From: Rhodospirillales bacterium
Lineage (GTDB): Bacteria > Pseudomonadota > Alphaproteobacteria > Micavibrionales > Micavibrionaceae
DNA length: 64,000 nucleotides
Assembly: GCA_023898785.1 (NCBI GenBank)
Contig: CP060239.1
Span: forward strand, 1,364,001-1,428,000
Direction: 5' to 3'
The notes beneath the pieces are model-generated. The model saw nothing but the letters and a program-made list of their open reading frames with translations, ran no database searches and was not told the DNA's origin. The position numbers were made by a program, and so were the translations under genes. Positions 25,686 through 35,200 of the stretch are shown one piece after another (position 1 is the first letter of the stretch; every line of letters starts with the position of its first letter).

Positions 25686-27515
25686 ATGAATGATCTTTTG
25701 AAACATTTGAGTATTGTGGCGGGCCTCATTCTGATTGGCGGGGGCGCGGGTTACGGTGTGTATCAACTGCAAACTTTACGCGGCGGGAAGACAGTGATTG
25801 CTGATGAACAGCCACAAGCCGGTATGGAAGTCAGTTTTGATGAGATGGTGCGCGCTATTCATCAACCTGCGCCCTCTTATGAAGGCTCCAGCATTGCGGG
25901 TAGCTATCTTTCCGGTCAATTTGCCCAGCACTACCATGACTGGAAAACTGCCGGGCGCTACATGGACTACATTCTGAAGAAAGAGCCGGACAATCCCGCG
26001 CTGCTCAAACGCGCAATGGTGCTGGCGATCGGGGCCGGAGATTATGACCGGGCAATGACGTTTGCCCATAATATCATCGAGAATTACGAAAGCACCAATG
26101 CGTTGTCGCTGATGTTTCTGACAGCCGAAGCGTTCCGCAAGCAAGATTATAATGCGGCGGCAACTTATATCCAGACGATGCCTGAAGGTGGCCTGTCCGC
26201 CTTTATCATGCCGATGCTCTATAGCTGGTCCAGCGCATCGCTTGGCCATTATGACGTTGACGATCTGCAGGATAATAGCATTCATCTGTATCATGCCATT
26301 TTAGTATCCGACTTTATGGACAAAAAAGATAACATCAAAAGCATGCTAAAACAGGCTTTGACCCTTGGCGAGCTTAGTCCTGAGGATGTTGAACGCATTG
26401 CCGATATTTATGCCCATATTGGTGAGACCAAGAGCGCCGCTGCACTTTATGAGCAGGCGATGAGAATTGAGTCGGAAAATGAGACGCTTCTTAAAAAGAA
26501 AGAGGCTGCGGAAAAAGGCGAGAGTCCCGAAATGTTTGTGCGCGTGGAAACCCCGGCGCAAGGTTTGGGAGAAGCATTTTATGATATGGCACGCCTGCTT
26601 TCTCATGATTTCAGTGATGAAAGCGCACGTGTTTTTGCTCGTTTGGCCCTCTTTTTAAATCCCGAAGACACTCACTCGCGTTTATTGCTTGCTGATATAG
26701 CCGCGCGCAACGAACGATACGCTGATGCGATTGCTCTTTATAAAGGTATAGAGCCTAAGGATAGCGATTTTCTTAAAGCAAGGCGCAGCGCTGCCGACTT
26801 GCTTTATGAACAAGGGCGGAGCGACGATGCAATTGCAGAGCTACAACTTCTGGTGAATGATTTTAATGATCTTGAATCTCTTATTCAAATTGGCAACATC
26901 CATCGCATCAATGAAAATTTTAAAGACGCGATCAAAAATTATAATATGGCCATTAATACGCTCATCAATACCCTGGGCGAAGTGAGTGAAGATTACTGGT
27001 ATCTTTATTACGTGCGCGGCATGGCCCTTGAGCAGGACGGGCAGTGGGACAAGGCGGAAGCGGATTTAAAAGCCGCACTTAATTTTCAGCCCGATCATCC
27101 TTATGTTCTGAATTATCTCGGCTATGCGTGGGCGGATCAGGGCAACAATCTGGACAAGGCGCTGAAAATGATTGAGAGCGCCGTAACTTTGCGTCCCAAT
27201 GATGGCTATATCACCGACTCATTGGGCTGGGTGTATTACCGGATGGGACGCTATAAAGATGCCGTACCGCATCTGGAGCGTGCCGTTGAGCTGATGCCTT
27301 ATGATCCGACCATTAACGATCATCTGGGCGATGCCTATTGGAAAGTCGGGCGTACGATCGAAGCTGAGTTTCAATGGATTCGCGCGAAAAACCATTCCGA
27401 AAATGAAGAGCTTATTTTAGCAATTGAGCAAAAACTTTTAGAAGGCTTAAACGATCTTAAAACTGTGAAGCAAGCCCGTTCAGAGCGCAATAAAAGCGCT
27501 ACAGAAATGCAATGA
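25686..27515 (+). CDS. TPR-repeat protein, membrane-anchored or secreted
   Basis: A 609-residue protein. Residues 7-27 (LSIVAGLILIGGGAGYGVYQL) are an uncleaved anchor or signal. The rest is alpha-solenoid of tetratricopeptide repeats: clear units near YMDYILKKEPDNPALLKRAM, RVFARLALFLNPEDTHSRLLL, LKAALNFQPDHPYVLNYLGY and YKDAVPHLERAVELMPYDPT. TPR proteins are scaffolds, and the partner is unknown. Its position between ETF-QO and ispE is conserved in many Alphaproteobacteria, suggesting a housekeeping envelope role. Its stop overlaps the ispE start (ATGA at 27512-27515), so translation is coupled. Confidence 0.88.
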   Translation: MNDLLKHLSIVAGLILIGGGAGYGVYQLQTLRGGKTVIADEQPQAGMEVSFDEMVRAIHQPAPSYEGSSIAGSYLSGQFAQHYHDWKTAGRYMDYILKKEPDNPALLKRAMVLAIGAGDYDRAMTFAHNIIENYESTNALSLMFLTAEAFRKQDYNAAATYIQTMPEGGLSAFIMPMLYSWSSASLGHYDVDDLQDNSIHLYHAILVSDFMDKKDNIKSMLKQALTLGELSPEDVERIADIYAHIGETKSAAALYEQAMRIESENETLLKKKEAAEKGESPEMFVRVETPAQGLGEAFYDMARLLSHDFSDESARVFARLALFLNPEDTHSRLLLADIAARNERYADAIALYKGIEPKDSDFLKARRSAADLLYEQGRSDDAIAELQLLVNDFNDLESLIQIGNIHRINENFKDAIKNYNMAINTLINTLGEVSEDYWYLYYVRGMALEQDGQWDKAEADLKAALNFQPDHPYVLNYLGYAWADQGNNLDKALKMIESAVTLRPNDGYITDSLGWVYYRMGRYKDAVPHLERAVELMPYDPTINDHLGDAYWKVGRTIEAEFQWIRAKNHSENEELILAIEQKLLEGLNDLKTVKQARSERNKSATEMQ

Positions 27516-28420
27516 GCGCGCAGTTGCAGCACCTTTTTGAGGTTTTTGCGCCTGCAAAAATAAATCTTTACCTGCATGTCACTGGTCGGCAGGGCGATGG
27601 TTATCATACGCTGGATTCACTTATTTCTTTTGCGGATATTGGCGACAAGATTAGCCTTGAGCCTGCCGAGAGCTTGTCACTTGAAATCACAGGAGCGTTT
27701 ACACGCGTCTTTAAAGGCAAAGACATTAGCGCGGCGCCGGACTCTACCAATTTAGTGATCAAGGCTGCGTGGGCGTTGGCACGATTGGCTGGGAAAAGTC
27801 CGGTTTTCAAAATTACTTTGGAGAAAAATCTGCCTTTGGGCGGAGGAATTGGCGGCGGCTCAAGTGATTGCGCGGCGGCGATCTGGGCGATGCTGGAGCA
27901 TTGGAATTTGCCGCATGATCTGGACGGGCTGGATGCGCTCATGTTATCTCTGGGGGCAGATGTGCCGGTCTGTTTTGCCTGTCAAACCACGCGTGTGCGT
28001 GGCATTGGCGACATTCTCGATCCTGCACCCGTTTTGCCGGAAATACCTATTGTGCTTGCACATCCGGGTAAGGCTTGTAATACGCAGGACGTTTTTAGAC
28101 GTTTTGCCGGTGGCTTTGCCGAATTGCTCTACCTGCCCCGCAATATTTCAGACGCAGAAACCCTGTGTGCTTTTCTGAGCAGAACGGAAAATGCACTCAC
28201 CCGCGCGGCTATTCAATGTGTGCCAGAGATACAAAATGTTTTAAACGCTTTCGATGTGCAAAGAGATTGCCTGCTCGCACGGATGAGCGGATCAGGTTCG
28301 ACATGTTTTGGATTGTTTGACGATGAGAATGCGGCAAAAAATGCGGCAGCGGCGCTTGCTTACGAAAATCCAGACTGGTGGGTGAAATCCGGCTGGCTTG
28401 GAATGCCCGCACGGTATTAA
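27512..28420 (+). CDS. ispE: 4-diphosphocytidyl-2-C-methyl-D-erythritol kinase
   Basis: A 302-residue GHMP kinase that phosphorylates CDP-ME in the MEP pathway of isoprenoid precursor synthesis. Motifs: APAKINLYLHVTGRQGDGYH (substrate site), LPLGGGIGGGSSDCAAAI (ATP-binding glycine loop) and ARMSGSGSTCFGLF (C-terminal GHMP motif). The length is typical. The start overlaps the stop of the TPR gene by four bases (ATGA). It is convergent with the PodJ-like gene; the stops are three bases apart. Confidence 0.95.
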   Translation: MSAQLQHLFEVFAPAKINLYLHVTGRQGDGYHTLDSLISFADIGDKISLEPAESLSLEITGAFTRVFKGKDISAAPDSTNLVIKAAWALARLAGKSPVFKITLEKNLPLGGGIGGGSSDCAAAIWAMLEHWNLPHDLDGLDALMLSLGADVPVCFACQTTRVRGIGDILDPAPVLPEIPIVLAHPGKACNTQDVFRRFAGGFAELLYLPRNISDAETLCAFLSRTENALTRAAIQCVPEIQNVLNAFDVQRDCLLARMSGSGSTCFGLFDDENAAKNAAAALAYENPDWWVKSGWLGMPARY

Positions 28421-28423
28421 TAT

Positions 28424-30757
28424 CTATTGCGCGCGAGAGCCTTGCTCAACCTTGTTTTCGCCAATGACATTGGCCAGCATATGGCTGAGCAGGTTTTCAC
28501 TGGCCGTGCCATCGGGATTCAAATTATGCATACGTTGGTAAGACCGGATAGCATCTTGCGTAAGCGGGCCGCTGATTCCATCGGCGGGACCGGGATACAG
28601 GCCTGCGCGCATGAGATATTCCTGTACCTGTGCGGTGGTAATTTGCGTATTTGAAACGTCTGCAGATGCGTTTTGGGTCGCTGCCTGCTCTTCGGTTGAT
28701 ACAGAAGATTTTTCCATCACTTTCATCCGATCAGCCAGATCATTAACATCATCGAGCGTCACATTCAGGGTTTTGGCGAGTTGTTCCAACGCTTGTTTGG
28801 CCTCAGGGCTTCCGTGATCGGCAGCGGTTTTATACCAGACCAATGCACGGTCAGGTTCGGCCTGCCCTAAAAGGCCATTTTCATAGATCAGGCCCAGATT
28901 GTAAGCAGCTTCCATGATGTTGTTTTCGGCCGCATTTTGGAAATAGCGCGCGGCTTTTTCCGCATCATAAGGCACACCTATGCCTTCGATATAAGCGATG
29001 CCGAGATTATATTGCGCTTCCGGATGACCGAGAGCGGCGGCGCGATTATACCATTCGATGGCTTTTTTCAGGTTTTTTGTACCGCCAAGACCTTGATGGT
29101 TGAGCACACCGAGATTGTAGGCAGCATTGGCAACGCCGCGTCTAGCGGCTTGTTCGAACCAGAAAGCTGCGCGTTTGTAATCCTGTTTGACGCCGCCATG
29201 GCCCGCTGTGTAGATGGCAGCCAGATCATGCTGCGCCTCGGAAATACCTTCAAAAGCCTGGGCTTCAATGTTTTTTACAACATCGGGCAGCGCAGAATCA
29301 GGCTTGATCATTCCGCGCGGGTCCTGGGCTTTCAACGGCTCAAAAGCCTTTTCCACCGCCGTCGCGCTCGGTGCGTTCGCCTCAGCTTCGAGCGCGAGAC
29401 CGGTGCTTTTTTGCAGCGGTTCTTCTACTGACTGCGTTTCGACAGCGATTTTGGGAGCAATGATATTATCCGGCATGACATCGTCGCCCGGCGCAATGTT
29501 GTTCAACGCCGCAGCGACCGCATCGGGGCTGCCTTCCAGCAGCGCTTCGACCTGGGCCTGATCATTTAAATTCAGAGTCCCAATGTCATTTTGCTCCGGA
29601 TTGACAGCAGGCATATTATCCATCGGTGCGCTTTGCTGATCAAAGGCCGAGGTATCTTCCTCAATGCGCCAATCCATGTTTGCCACATTTGTTGGCTTGC
29701 CAACCTGATTGGTAACGGTTTGTGCAGGTACGCTGGAAATTTTCGCCTGTGTAAACTCTGTATCTTCTGCTTTTTGTAACTCACTGACCAACCATCCGCC
29801 CAGCACGGCTGCAGTAACAAGCAGGCCGACGCCGATAACTTGCAGCGTCTGGTTCTGACGGTCTTGCACGGCTGTTTTCTGTGCGGCATGGGCCTGCGCG
29901 GCATATTCACCAGGAGCAAACCGGGCTGCGGCGCCGTGTTCATTCAACTCGTTTTGCGCGGCGATACCCTGGTCGGTCAACAGCACCATCGCCTTGGCGT
30001 TCAGGGAATCTCGAGTTTGCAGAACTGTTTCTTCGATGCGTTCAAGTTTGCGCAAGAAACGCGTACGCTCTTCTACAGCTTTGTCAATCCTGCGAGAGAG
30101 CCGTGCTTGCTGGCTGAGTGCGTCATCAACACGGGCGCTGACTTGTTCCTGACGCTCTTCTGTGTCTTTAACACGTTTGGTCAGCGCGGCAGCATGATTG
30201 ATGCTCACGACCATTTTTTCGGCCTGATCAGCCTGCAGTTTTTTCAGCGCAGAGACACCGTGATCTGCGCGCGTGGCTTTGGTTTCTAAATCCAACAATA
30301 AACGCCGCGTTTCTTCAAGTTCTTGCAGGGCATCGCGGGCGAGACTTTCAGCATGAGCGCTGTTACCACCAGCGCTGATCTTTTCGGAAAGTTCTTGATA
30401 GGCACGGTCGCTGTGATCGGCTTTTGTTTGCAACTCTTCGATCGTCTGGCGGTAGATTTTCAACTCACGCGCCATTTTTTCGCGTTCACCCTGGGTGATT
30501 TTTAATCGCTCATTCAGAGTTTTGAGCAAAGCGATGATTTGCATTTGCGTAGGCTGGCTGGCTTGAGCAGGCTGCTGTGGAGAAGGACGTGTCGCGGTTT
30601 TGCGCTGCAAATTAAAAGGTGTTTCAAAGTTCTGCGAATTACCCGCATTGATCTTTGGAGCGTTTGGGGATTGGTTGTCTTGCTGTGCAGATTTCCCCGG
30701 CTCGTCTTCGGAGGTCTGAAAAAAAATCCGCCCTTCCGATGTTCTTTTGAATCCCAT
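28424..30757 (-). CDS. PodJ-like polar localisation protein (coiled coil, TM, Sel1 repeats, PG-binding domain)
   Basis: A 777-residue bitopic protein. Residues 1-65 are polar and disordered; 70-255 form a long coiled coil; 305-326 are one membrane helix (LQVIGVGLLVTAAVLGGWLV); 340-500 are an acidic linker; about 510-660 hold four Sel1 repeats (for example AAYNLGVLNHQGLGGTKNLK and AQYNLGIAYIEGIGVPYDAE); and 708-765 are a peptidoglycan-binding domain (VQEYLMRAGLYPGPADGISG). This is the architecture of Caulobacter PodJ, a polarity scaffold with a cytoplasmic coil and a periplasmic peptidoglycan-binding end. Homology is inferred from layout, not close sequence identity. A cell-pole or division-site role is likely. 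An IS3 element lies about 120 bases upstream of its start and may have changed its promoter context. Confidence 0.75.
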   Translation of the reverse strand: MGFKRTSEGRIFFQTSEDEPGKSAQQDNQSPNAPKINAGNSQNFETPFNLQRKTATRPSPQQPAQASQPTQMQIIALLKTLNERLKITQGEREKMARELKIYRQTIEELQTKADHSDRAYQELSEKISAGGNSAHAESLARDALQELEETRRLLLDLETKATRADHGVSALKKLQADQAEKMVVSINHAAALTKRVKDTEERQEQVSARVDDALSQQARLSRRIDKAVEERTRFLRKLERIEETVLQTRDSLNAKAMVLLTDQGIAAQNELNEHGAAARFAPGEYAAQAHAAQKTAVQDRQNQTLQVIGVGLLVTAAVLGGWLVSELQKAEDTEFTQAKISSVPAQTVTNQVGKPTNVANMDWRIEEDTSAFDQQSAPMDNMPAVNPEQNDIGTLNLNDQAQVEALLEGSPDAVAAALNNIAPGDDVMPDNIIAPKIAVETQSVEEPLQKSTGLALEAEANAPSATAVEKAFEPLKAQDPRGMIKPDSALPDVVKNIEAQAFEGISEAQHDLAAIYTAGHGGVKQDYKRAAFWFEQAARRGVANAAYNLGVLNHQGLGGTKNLKKAIEWYNRAAALGHPEAQYNLGIAYIEGIGVPYDAEKAARYFQNAAENNIMEAAYNLGLIYENGLLGQAEPDRALVWYKTAADHGSPEAKQALEQLAKTLNVTLDDVNDLADRMKVMEKSSVSTEEQAATQNASADVSNTQITTAQVQEYLMRAGLYPGPADGISGPLTQDAIRSYQRMHNLNPDGTASENLLSHMLANVIGENKVEQGSRAQ

Positions 30758-30948
30758 GGTGGAATCGCTCCGTTACTCAAGTGTTTTTTGTATATGAATC
30801 GAACTATAGCGAATTTTGTAAAATACAGGCAAATAAATTCAATGCCGATGTCTGCTCATCCACAGATTAAGAGGGGGCTTAGAGGTGGCCCCAAGAATTC
30901 GGACAGTGAGTTAAGCTACGATCTATGACCGAAGGAGGGTCATGGATT

Positions 30949-31260
30949 ATGAGCAAGACAAGGAAGAACTACCCGGCGAAGTTTAAAGCGCAGGTTGCGC
31001 TGGCGGCGTTGCGGGAGGACGCGCCGATCACGGAGCTGTCATCCCGTTACGGGGTGCATGCGACGGTCATTCACCGTTGGAAGAAGGAGGCTCTGGCTGC
31101 GCTGGAGGCGGGTTTTGCGGGCAAGCTGGAATCGCGAGCGGACGCGCATAACGCCGAGGTCAGGGACTTGCACGCCAAGATCGGACAGCTGACAGTGGAA
31201 CGTGATTTTTTAGCCGATGCCTCCGCCCGGTTGCGGTCCGGGGGCGGCAGGAAATGGTAG
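30949..31260 (+). CDS. IS3-family transposase OrfA
   Basis: A 103-residue DNA-binding part of the transposase. The start KTRKNYPAKFKAQVALAAL, then YGVHATVIHRWKKEAL, is the helix-turn-helix typical of IS3 OrfA; the rest (AEVRDLHAKIGQLTVERDFL) is a leucine-zipper-like coil used for multimerisation. GAAGGAGGG at 30931-30939 supports the ATG at 30949. It overlaps OrfB by seven bases, and OrfB is in the -1 frame, as expected for programmed frameshifting to make the OrfAB fusion. Confidence 0.93.
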   Translation: MSKTRKNYPAKFKAQVALAALREDAPITELSSRYGVHATVIHRWKKEALAALEAGFAGKLESRADAHNAEVRDLHAKIGQLTVERDFLADASARLRSGGGRKW

Positions 31261-32159
31261 ACCCGTCCAATGACAATATCGGCATCGCGGCGCAGTGCCG
31301 GTTGCTGGGGATCAGCCGCTCTGGCTGGTATTACGAGCGGCGCGGGGAGAGCGCGGACAATTTGGCGCTGATGCGGCTGATTGACGCGCAATTCCTGCAA
31401 ACCCCGTTTTACGGGTCCCGTCAGATGGCCCGGCATCTGCGCCGTCAGGGGTACGAGGTAGGCCGCACCCGCGTGCGGCGTCTGATGCGCCTGATGGGAA
31501 TCGAGGCGGTCTATCAAAGGCCGCGCACTTCGATGCCGCATCCCGGCCACCGGATTTATCCCTACCGGCTCAAGGGGCTCACGATCACCCGCCCGAACCA
31601 TGTATGGTGCGCGGATATCACGTACATCCCTGTCAAACGCGGGTTTTTGTATCTGGTAGCGATCATGGACTGGGCCAGCCGGAAGGTGCTGGCCTGGCGG
31701 CTGTCGAACACGATGGAAACGCGCTTTTGCGTGGAGGCGCTGGAGGAAGCCATCGCCCGCTACGGGCCGCCGGAGATCTTCAATACCGATCAGGGCAGCC
31801 AGTTCACGGCGGACGCGTGGACGGGCGTCCTGAAAGAAAACGGGATCGCGATCTCGATGGACGGCAAGGGCCGCTGGATGGACAATGTGTTCATCGAGCG
31901 GCTGTGGCGGAGTCTGAAATATGAATGCGTGTATCTGAACGCGTTCGAGAGCGGCCTGCAAGCCAGGCGGGATATCGGGCGCTGGCTGGCGTTTTACAAC
32001 GCGCAGAGGCCGCATTCGGTATTTGATGGACAACCCCCGGACGACGTTTATGATGAACGAAATTTTGTTTCTCCGGCCTCGGGCTTGCCGCCTCCGCCTA
32101 ACGGCTCCGGCGGCCGCGCCCTTCACCCGGAGAAACAAAACCACAGGCAGGCGGCATGA
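31254..32159 (+). CDS. IS3-family transposase OrfB (DDE integrase)
   Basis: A 301-residue catalytic part. An HTH_21-like region (CRLLGISRSGWYYERRGES, YGSRQMARHLRRQGYEVGRT) is followed by the rve integrase core with the DDE residues in VWCADITYIP, IFNTDQGSQF and NVFIERLWRSLKYE. The C-terminal 40 residues after FYNAQRPHSVFDGQPP are Pro/Gly-rich. No frameshift or internal stop is present, so the element may still be active. It is probably expressed mainly as an OrfAB fusion. Confidence 0.94.
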   Translation: MVDPSNDNIGIAAQCRLLGISRSGWYYERRGESADNLALMRLIDAQFLQTPFYGSRQMARHLRRQGYEVGRTRVRRLMRLMGIEAVYQRPRTSMPHPGHRIYPYRLKGLTITRPNHVWCADITYIPVKRGFLYLVAIMDWASRKVLAWRLSNTMETRFCVEALEEAIARYGPPEIFNTDQGSQFTADAWTGVLKENGIAISMDGKGRWMDNVFIERLWRSLKYECVYLNAFESGLQARRDIGRWLAFYNAQRPHSVFDGQPPDDVYDERNFVSPASGLPPPPNGSGGRALHPEKQNHRQAA

Positions 32160-32236
32160 CAATAACCAACCGATCGTAGCTTAACTTCGCCGCAAAGCTG
32201 GCCGAAGAACCGAGACCACCTCTCTTTTTCGTGGAA

Positions 32237-35200
32237 TTATCCGCGCGGTTTTTCGCCCATAGCCAGTTTTTTGGCGGCGGCAGGCAGGACTTCAACCGTG
32301 CAGGCAATTTCGCGGGCGATAAGGGCGCGGCAACGATTATAGGCATCATCTATATCGCCGTTATGAAAGCCGACGCGCAACGTATGTTTACCGGTTTTTA
32401 TATCGGCGTAGCTATGTTCCGGCAGGACCATAAGCTGTCCGCCGGAAAGGATTTGACGATAGCGGGTATGCAGACGATACCAAACGGTTGACATAAGCAA
32501 CTGGGAATTATATTCCCCAAGATTGAGCGCGATGTTGTAGTTAGCTTGTTCGAAATCAATATGCGGATGACGGGATTTATAATCTTGCAAGCCTGCCAAA
32601 ACTGTACTTGGAATATCTTTTTCACCGGCATCAACGTATACGTCATGCCCATAGATGATGGTGCCTTCATAACCGATTTCAATGGCTTCCGGTTTTGGGC
32701 GGGCAAAATTGTTCGATTGCGCCGCCTTTTGATCAACCACCAGCAAATAACGTCCGGGCGCTACGCGATCAAAAAGGTAAAATCCGCCAATGTCGGTGAT
32801 AGCTGTTTTTTCAATTGCTCCATCGCCATTATAGAGGTGGATGGGAATATTTCTCAGCGCAACAGGCTTCCCAGAATTTTTACGCACAAATAATGTGCCG
32901 TCCATTTCACCGGCGATATGAACGGGATATTGAAGTTCTGCAACGTATCCTTCGCGCGGTAAAATTGAAACACCGTCAAAGCCAGAAATCCAGTAGGGAT
33001 CTTTCAGACTTTCTTCTTCCAGAACGATGTCCGTGCGCCTGAGCTCCTGTACCTGGTAAAAGAAAGCCAAACCGTTTTCGTCCGTAACCTCGCGTCCACC
33101 ATTTTGCAATGCGCGTACGGATACATCCTTTAGCGGCACGTCACCCTGGTTAAACTGACCATCTCCATTCATATCAAGAAAAACAAAAACGCTCATCGCA
33201 CCGTTGCCGGTGATGTTGCGATCAAACATCTTTATGCCCGGCCCTTGTGGATCGCGGGCAAAACCAAAATTGGTGTTAAGGCCTGCAAAAAAATCATTTT
33301 CAGTATTGTAGCGAATGCTGGGGGAAATGCGCGCCCATCCCGCCTGCCAGTTGAGTTGCGCCGAAGCTTCAGTAATTGAGGGGTCAATCCGACGTTCAAG
33401 CTCAATGTCCATCTCAAGATCGCGGGTGAAACCATGGTTATAGCTTGCCACGATACGGCTGAGCTTATTGTCAGGCTTAATCTGATAATCCGATAGCAGA
33501 CGCACGCGATCGCCGGCGAAGGCTCCGGTAATACTGGTTGTATTATTTAGCCTGTCGTCAGCACCTGTGTTGGTCGTAGTATAATTGAGCTGCTCATTAA
33601 AGGTAAAGTTTTTGTAGGCCGTATTGAAACCGAGAGATGTATCGGTTGTTGAATTACCTTCGTTTGTCAGGTTGTAGCTTGCAGAAGCCGTATAGTTCGG
33701 GCGATGCCCAAGACCAATCGGCAGGGCGCCGTTTGCATTGATTCGCGCATTCAAAAATCCGGCCGTGTCATTCCCGCCATTGATGGTGTCGTAGTTATCA
33801 GAAAAATACCGCACAGTTGTATACAGATCGTGGGAGCCGATATTGCGACGTGCAACCAGCTCCGAAGCAAAATCCGCTTCATCATCCAGTGATAAGTTTG
33901 CATTCACCAGCGTTTCGCCCAACAAGGTCGATACACCTCCATAGGCGACATTGTTGCGCTCACCGTTTTGTTCGCTACTACGCAGCCCCAAGGAGCCGAC
34001 CGTACCTGGCGCAATAGGTTTTTCATATAAAGCCAGCAAGGCCGGGCTGCCTTCGTCCTCATCGTTGAAATCCAATTTGCGATATGTTTGTTTATTATCA
34101 AACGTTAAAGACACATCATATACACTCCCGCCTTCGGCGATACGCGAAATATCAACGGGGATTGATACCTCTTCCTCGCGAATCTCGCCTTGCGGGCCGT
34201 AAAAAACAACACGAAAAATGTTCTCGGTGCCGAAAAGAATCACATCGTTGAACGCGTAAAAGCCATCATCACCGATGCGCTGATAGCCCAAGAACTGATT
34301 GCCGCGATAAAGCTCGACATCCCAACCGGGAAAAGCCCTGCCCGTAATTGCGGTTGACGGATTCGTATAGTTGCGCAAGGGGTCAACATTGCTGATTCGC
34401 GCGCCCAATTCGCGGCGCACTTGTGCATCAATCGGCAAGCGTGGTTGAATTACATCTCCGATCTCAAAGCGCTTTGCCTTTAACGGACCCAATAAATTCG
34501 GGTCCGGAGATTCCTGCTTATAGTTCATCCAGATATTGCTTATCTGATCTTTATCATTCAACTGTGTTTGCGTACTCAATGTCCCATAGGCAAAATCACC
34601 GGCGGTGCTTACGCTGGCCGTGTGACGGGTGTTTGATTGATTTGAATCCCCTTCACGATTATAGCGCGAGCTGGTTGCGACATTGACGAAAGGTACATCG
34701 ATCAATTGTCTGGGCTCCGGCCTTAGCGGTAATTGCGGCTCGCGACTATTTCCCTTGCCTGCCAATTTTTTCTCACGCTCCAGACGTTCCTGAAGCGGTA
34801 AGTTCTGAGAAGGCTTGATTACTATTTGTAAGCTAGACGCCAAAACTTCAATTTTAAAATCAAACCAGCGCGCGAGTTCATCGACGGGAACAAAGATATC
34901 TTCGTCCTCAGAAAACACGGACTCAGAAATAGTAAATTCGCCCAGATCAGAGCGCGCAATTTTTGTGTTTAGATTGAAATCAAAAAATTTATTTTCACGG
35001 ATATACCAGCCTTGTGCCGTTTGAGTTTGCGTATTCACGGTAATTGGCAAATCGAGTGCGGCAACAAAGTCTTTTAATGACAAAGCAATTCGTTGCCCTT
35101 TTACACGACCAAAAATCAAATTGTCCAGTTTCAAGCGCCTCGGCAGATATACCTCAAAAAGGAGCTGTTCGCCTTCCGGCAAAATATTTTGCGCCGATGA

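Larger units (their letters stand above)
30878..32226. mobile_element. IS3-family insertion sequence with 3-bp target duplication
   Basis: The element itself spans 30881-32223 (1343 bp). Its ends are inverted repeats: the left end AGAGGTGG at 30881-30888, the right end CCACCTCT at 32216-32223. A second inverted match, GTTAAGCTACGATC (30910-30923) against GATCGTAGCTTAAC (32172-32185), lies further inside. It is flanked by CTT on both sides (30878-30880 and 32224-32226), a 3-bp target duplication as IS3 elements make. It carries two overlapping transposase frames. It is clearly richer in G+C than its neighbours, pointing to recent arrival, and both frames look intact. Confidence 0.92.

Noticed and set aside
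31071..32162. 363-residue open frame on the minus strand across the transposase
   Set aside because: It is antisense to intact IS3 OrfA/OrfB. High GC content keeps the opposite strand free of stops, and the predicted protein is an Arg/Pro/Ala-rich composition with no fold.
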